A program made the position numbers and the translations under genes. A stretch of DNA of 64,000 bases from Halomonas sp. Y3 (GTDB lineage: Bacteria; Pseudomonadota; Gammaproteobacteria; Pseudomonadales; Halomonadaceae): NCBI RefSeq assembly GCF_024137965.1, contig NZ_CP099975.1, positions 2,852,001 to 2,916,000 on the forward strand, given 5' to 3'. Shown in pieces: positions 63,191 to 64,000 of this stretch; position 1 is the first letter of the stretch, and each line of letters starts with the position of its first letter. Below the pieces are notes generated by a model that worked only from the letters and a program-made list of their open reading frames with translations, had not been told where the DNA came from and ran no database searches.

Positions 63191-63949
63191 ATGACACCGC
63201 ACCTCCTGCTTCCCGCCGGCGCCCTGGCGCTGGCCCTCATTGCCCCGGCTCAGGCCGACGACCGCTGGCCGGCACCGGTCCAGGCCCTCAGCGACCAGGG
63301 GCTGCAGATCCACGCCGAGTTCGAGGCCCCGGGCGGGCTCACCGGCTACGCCGCCAGCTACGCCACCGGCGAGGTGGCCATCTACCTGACGCCGGACGGC
63401 GAGCATGCCATCGTCGGCACCCTGGTGGACGCCGAGGGCAACGACCTCTCCGATGCGGCCCTGGACGAGCACGTGCGCGCCGCCCAGTTCGCCGAGGTGT
63501 GGGAGCGGCTGGAGCAGAGTCACTGGATCCTCGACGGCGACGCCGAGGCGCCGCGGGTGGTCTACACCTTCACCGACGCCAACTGCCCCTACTGCCGCCA
63601 GTTCTGGGAGGAGGCCCGCCCCTGGGTGGAAGCCGGCGAGGTGCAGCTGCGCCATATCATGATCGGCATCCTCGCCTCCAACAGCCCCGCTAAGGCGGCC
63701 ACCCTGCTGGGCGCCGACGACCCGGCGGCGGCCCTGCACGCCCACAGCAGCAGCGGAGAGGAGATCGCCGCGGCGGCACAGCCCCGGGAGATCGAGGAGC
63801 AGGTCTACGCCAACAACCAGCTCTTCGACGAGCTGGGCCTGATGGCCACGCCCACCACCCTCTATCGGGACGGTGAGCGGGTCGACCGCGCCCAGGGCGT
63901 GCCGAACGCGGAGCGCATGGTCGAGATCATGGGCGGCGAGGCGCCCTGA
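63191..63949 (+). CDS. dsbG: Thiol:disulfide interchange protein DsbG
   Basis: The protein has 252 residues, with a signal peptide (MTPHLLLPAGALALALIAPA, cut near AQA). The N-terminal dimerisation domain is followed by a thioredoxin domain with TFTDANCPYCRQFW (C-P-Y-C, the DsbG signature) and a late MATPTTLYRD with the cis-proline. DsbG keeps single cysteines reduced and corrects disulfides in the periplasm. It lies 49 bases after the TlpA-like gene, so they are likely one operon. The ATG at 63191 has GAGAGATACGCCCC upstream. Confidence 0.92.
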   Translation: MTPHLLLPAGALALALIAPAQADDRWPAPVQALSDQGLQIHAEFEAPGGLTGYAASYATGEVAIYLTPDGEHAIVGTLVDAEGNDLSDAALDEHVRAAQFAEVWERLEQSHWILDGDAEAPRVVYTFTDANCPYCRQFWEEARPWVEAGEVQLRHIMIGILASNSPAKAATLLGADDPAAALHAHSSSGEEIAAAAQPREIEEQVYANNQLFDELGLMATPTTLYRDGERVDRAQGVPNAERMVEIMGGEAP

Positions 63950-63975
63950 CCGCCACCCGACAGGCAACGAAAAAA

Positions 63976-64000
63976 CGCCCCGCCCGGCTTAACTGACCGG
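63976..64000 (-). terminator. Partly visible terminator for a convergent gene to the right
   Basis: On the minus strand the sequence ends in a GC-rich arm followed by GGGGCGTTTTTTCG. The plus-strand bases CCGGCTTAACTGACCGG suggest a stem (CCGG with CCGG) that continues past the window edge. The T-run would fit a leftward gene beyond the window. The call is tentative because the arm is cut. Confidence 0.4.

Overview
The window is very GC-rich chromosomal DNA from a gammaproteobacterium, most likely a halophile of the Halomonas/Chromohalobacter kind. The reasons are the gene order nrdR-ribD-ribB(A)-ribH-nusB-thiL-pgpA, TPP riboswitches on tenA and thiC, a glucosylglycerate (compatible solute) locus and a TAXI-type TRAP transporter. 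The organism name is inference from gene content. I saw no rRNA, tRNA, CRISPR array, prophage or plasmid origin. The only intact mobile element is one IS4-family insertion sequence.

1-8 kb: an accessory-looking biosynthetic cluster. It holds a creatininase-like amidohydrolase (cut by the window edge), GTP cyclohydrolase II, a stand-alone RibD-type reductase, a membrane flippase-like protein, a SAM methyltransferase, a GT4 glycosyltransferase, a 6-pyruvoyltetrahydropterin-synthase-like protein with altered metal ligands, an MDR dehydrogenase and a CDP-alcohol phosphatidyltransferase. The normal riboflavin genes are elsewhere (57-61 kb), so this set probably makes a different GTP-derived (pterin or pyrimidine) product that may be glycosylated, methylated or membrane-linked. 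It is the best candidate here for an undescribed pathway.

8-14 kb: thiamin genes tenA and thiC, each behind its own TPP riboswitch, then a large membrane protein joining GIDE and LemA domains, and a cytochrome b561. 14-18.6 kb: glucosylglycerate metabolism. A GH13 sugar phosphorylase faces a gpgP-gpgS synthesis operon. Upstream of gpgP lies a near-consensus sigma-54 promoter and a GCAC-N7-GTGC NtrC-type site, which suggests nitrogen control. 18.6-21.8 kb: one lower-GC gene fusing CapA to a MurF-like ligase.

21.8-36.7 kb: an outer-membrane barrel protein, an EamA exporter, ackA-pta (pta has a frameshifted or TTG start), a class V aminotransferase, a CBS-BON protein, an MscS channel with an unknown membrane partner, an amidoligase/class I amidotransferase pair, OsmC, a DUF1415 protein and an aldo/keto reductase. 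36.7-38.2 kb: the IS4 element, with an 11-bp target duplication inside a palindromic repeat.

38-52 kb: endonuclease V, sbcDC, small unknown genes, a TAXI-TRAP operon, an SDR dehydrogenase and the thiamin importer thiBPQ. 52-64 kb: lon, a DUF945 protein, then the riboflavin/thiamin/NusB operon (nrdR, ribD, ribBA, ribH, nusB, thiL, pgpA). In that operon the usual riboflavin synthase gene is missing and a triplicated 31-bp repeat lies in the gap. The window ends with a PCuAC copper chaperone, a TlpA-like thioredoxin and dsbG.
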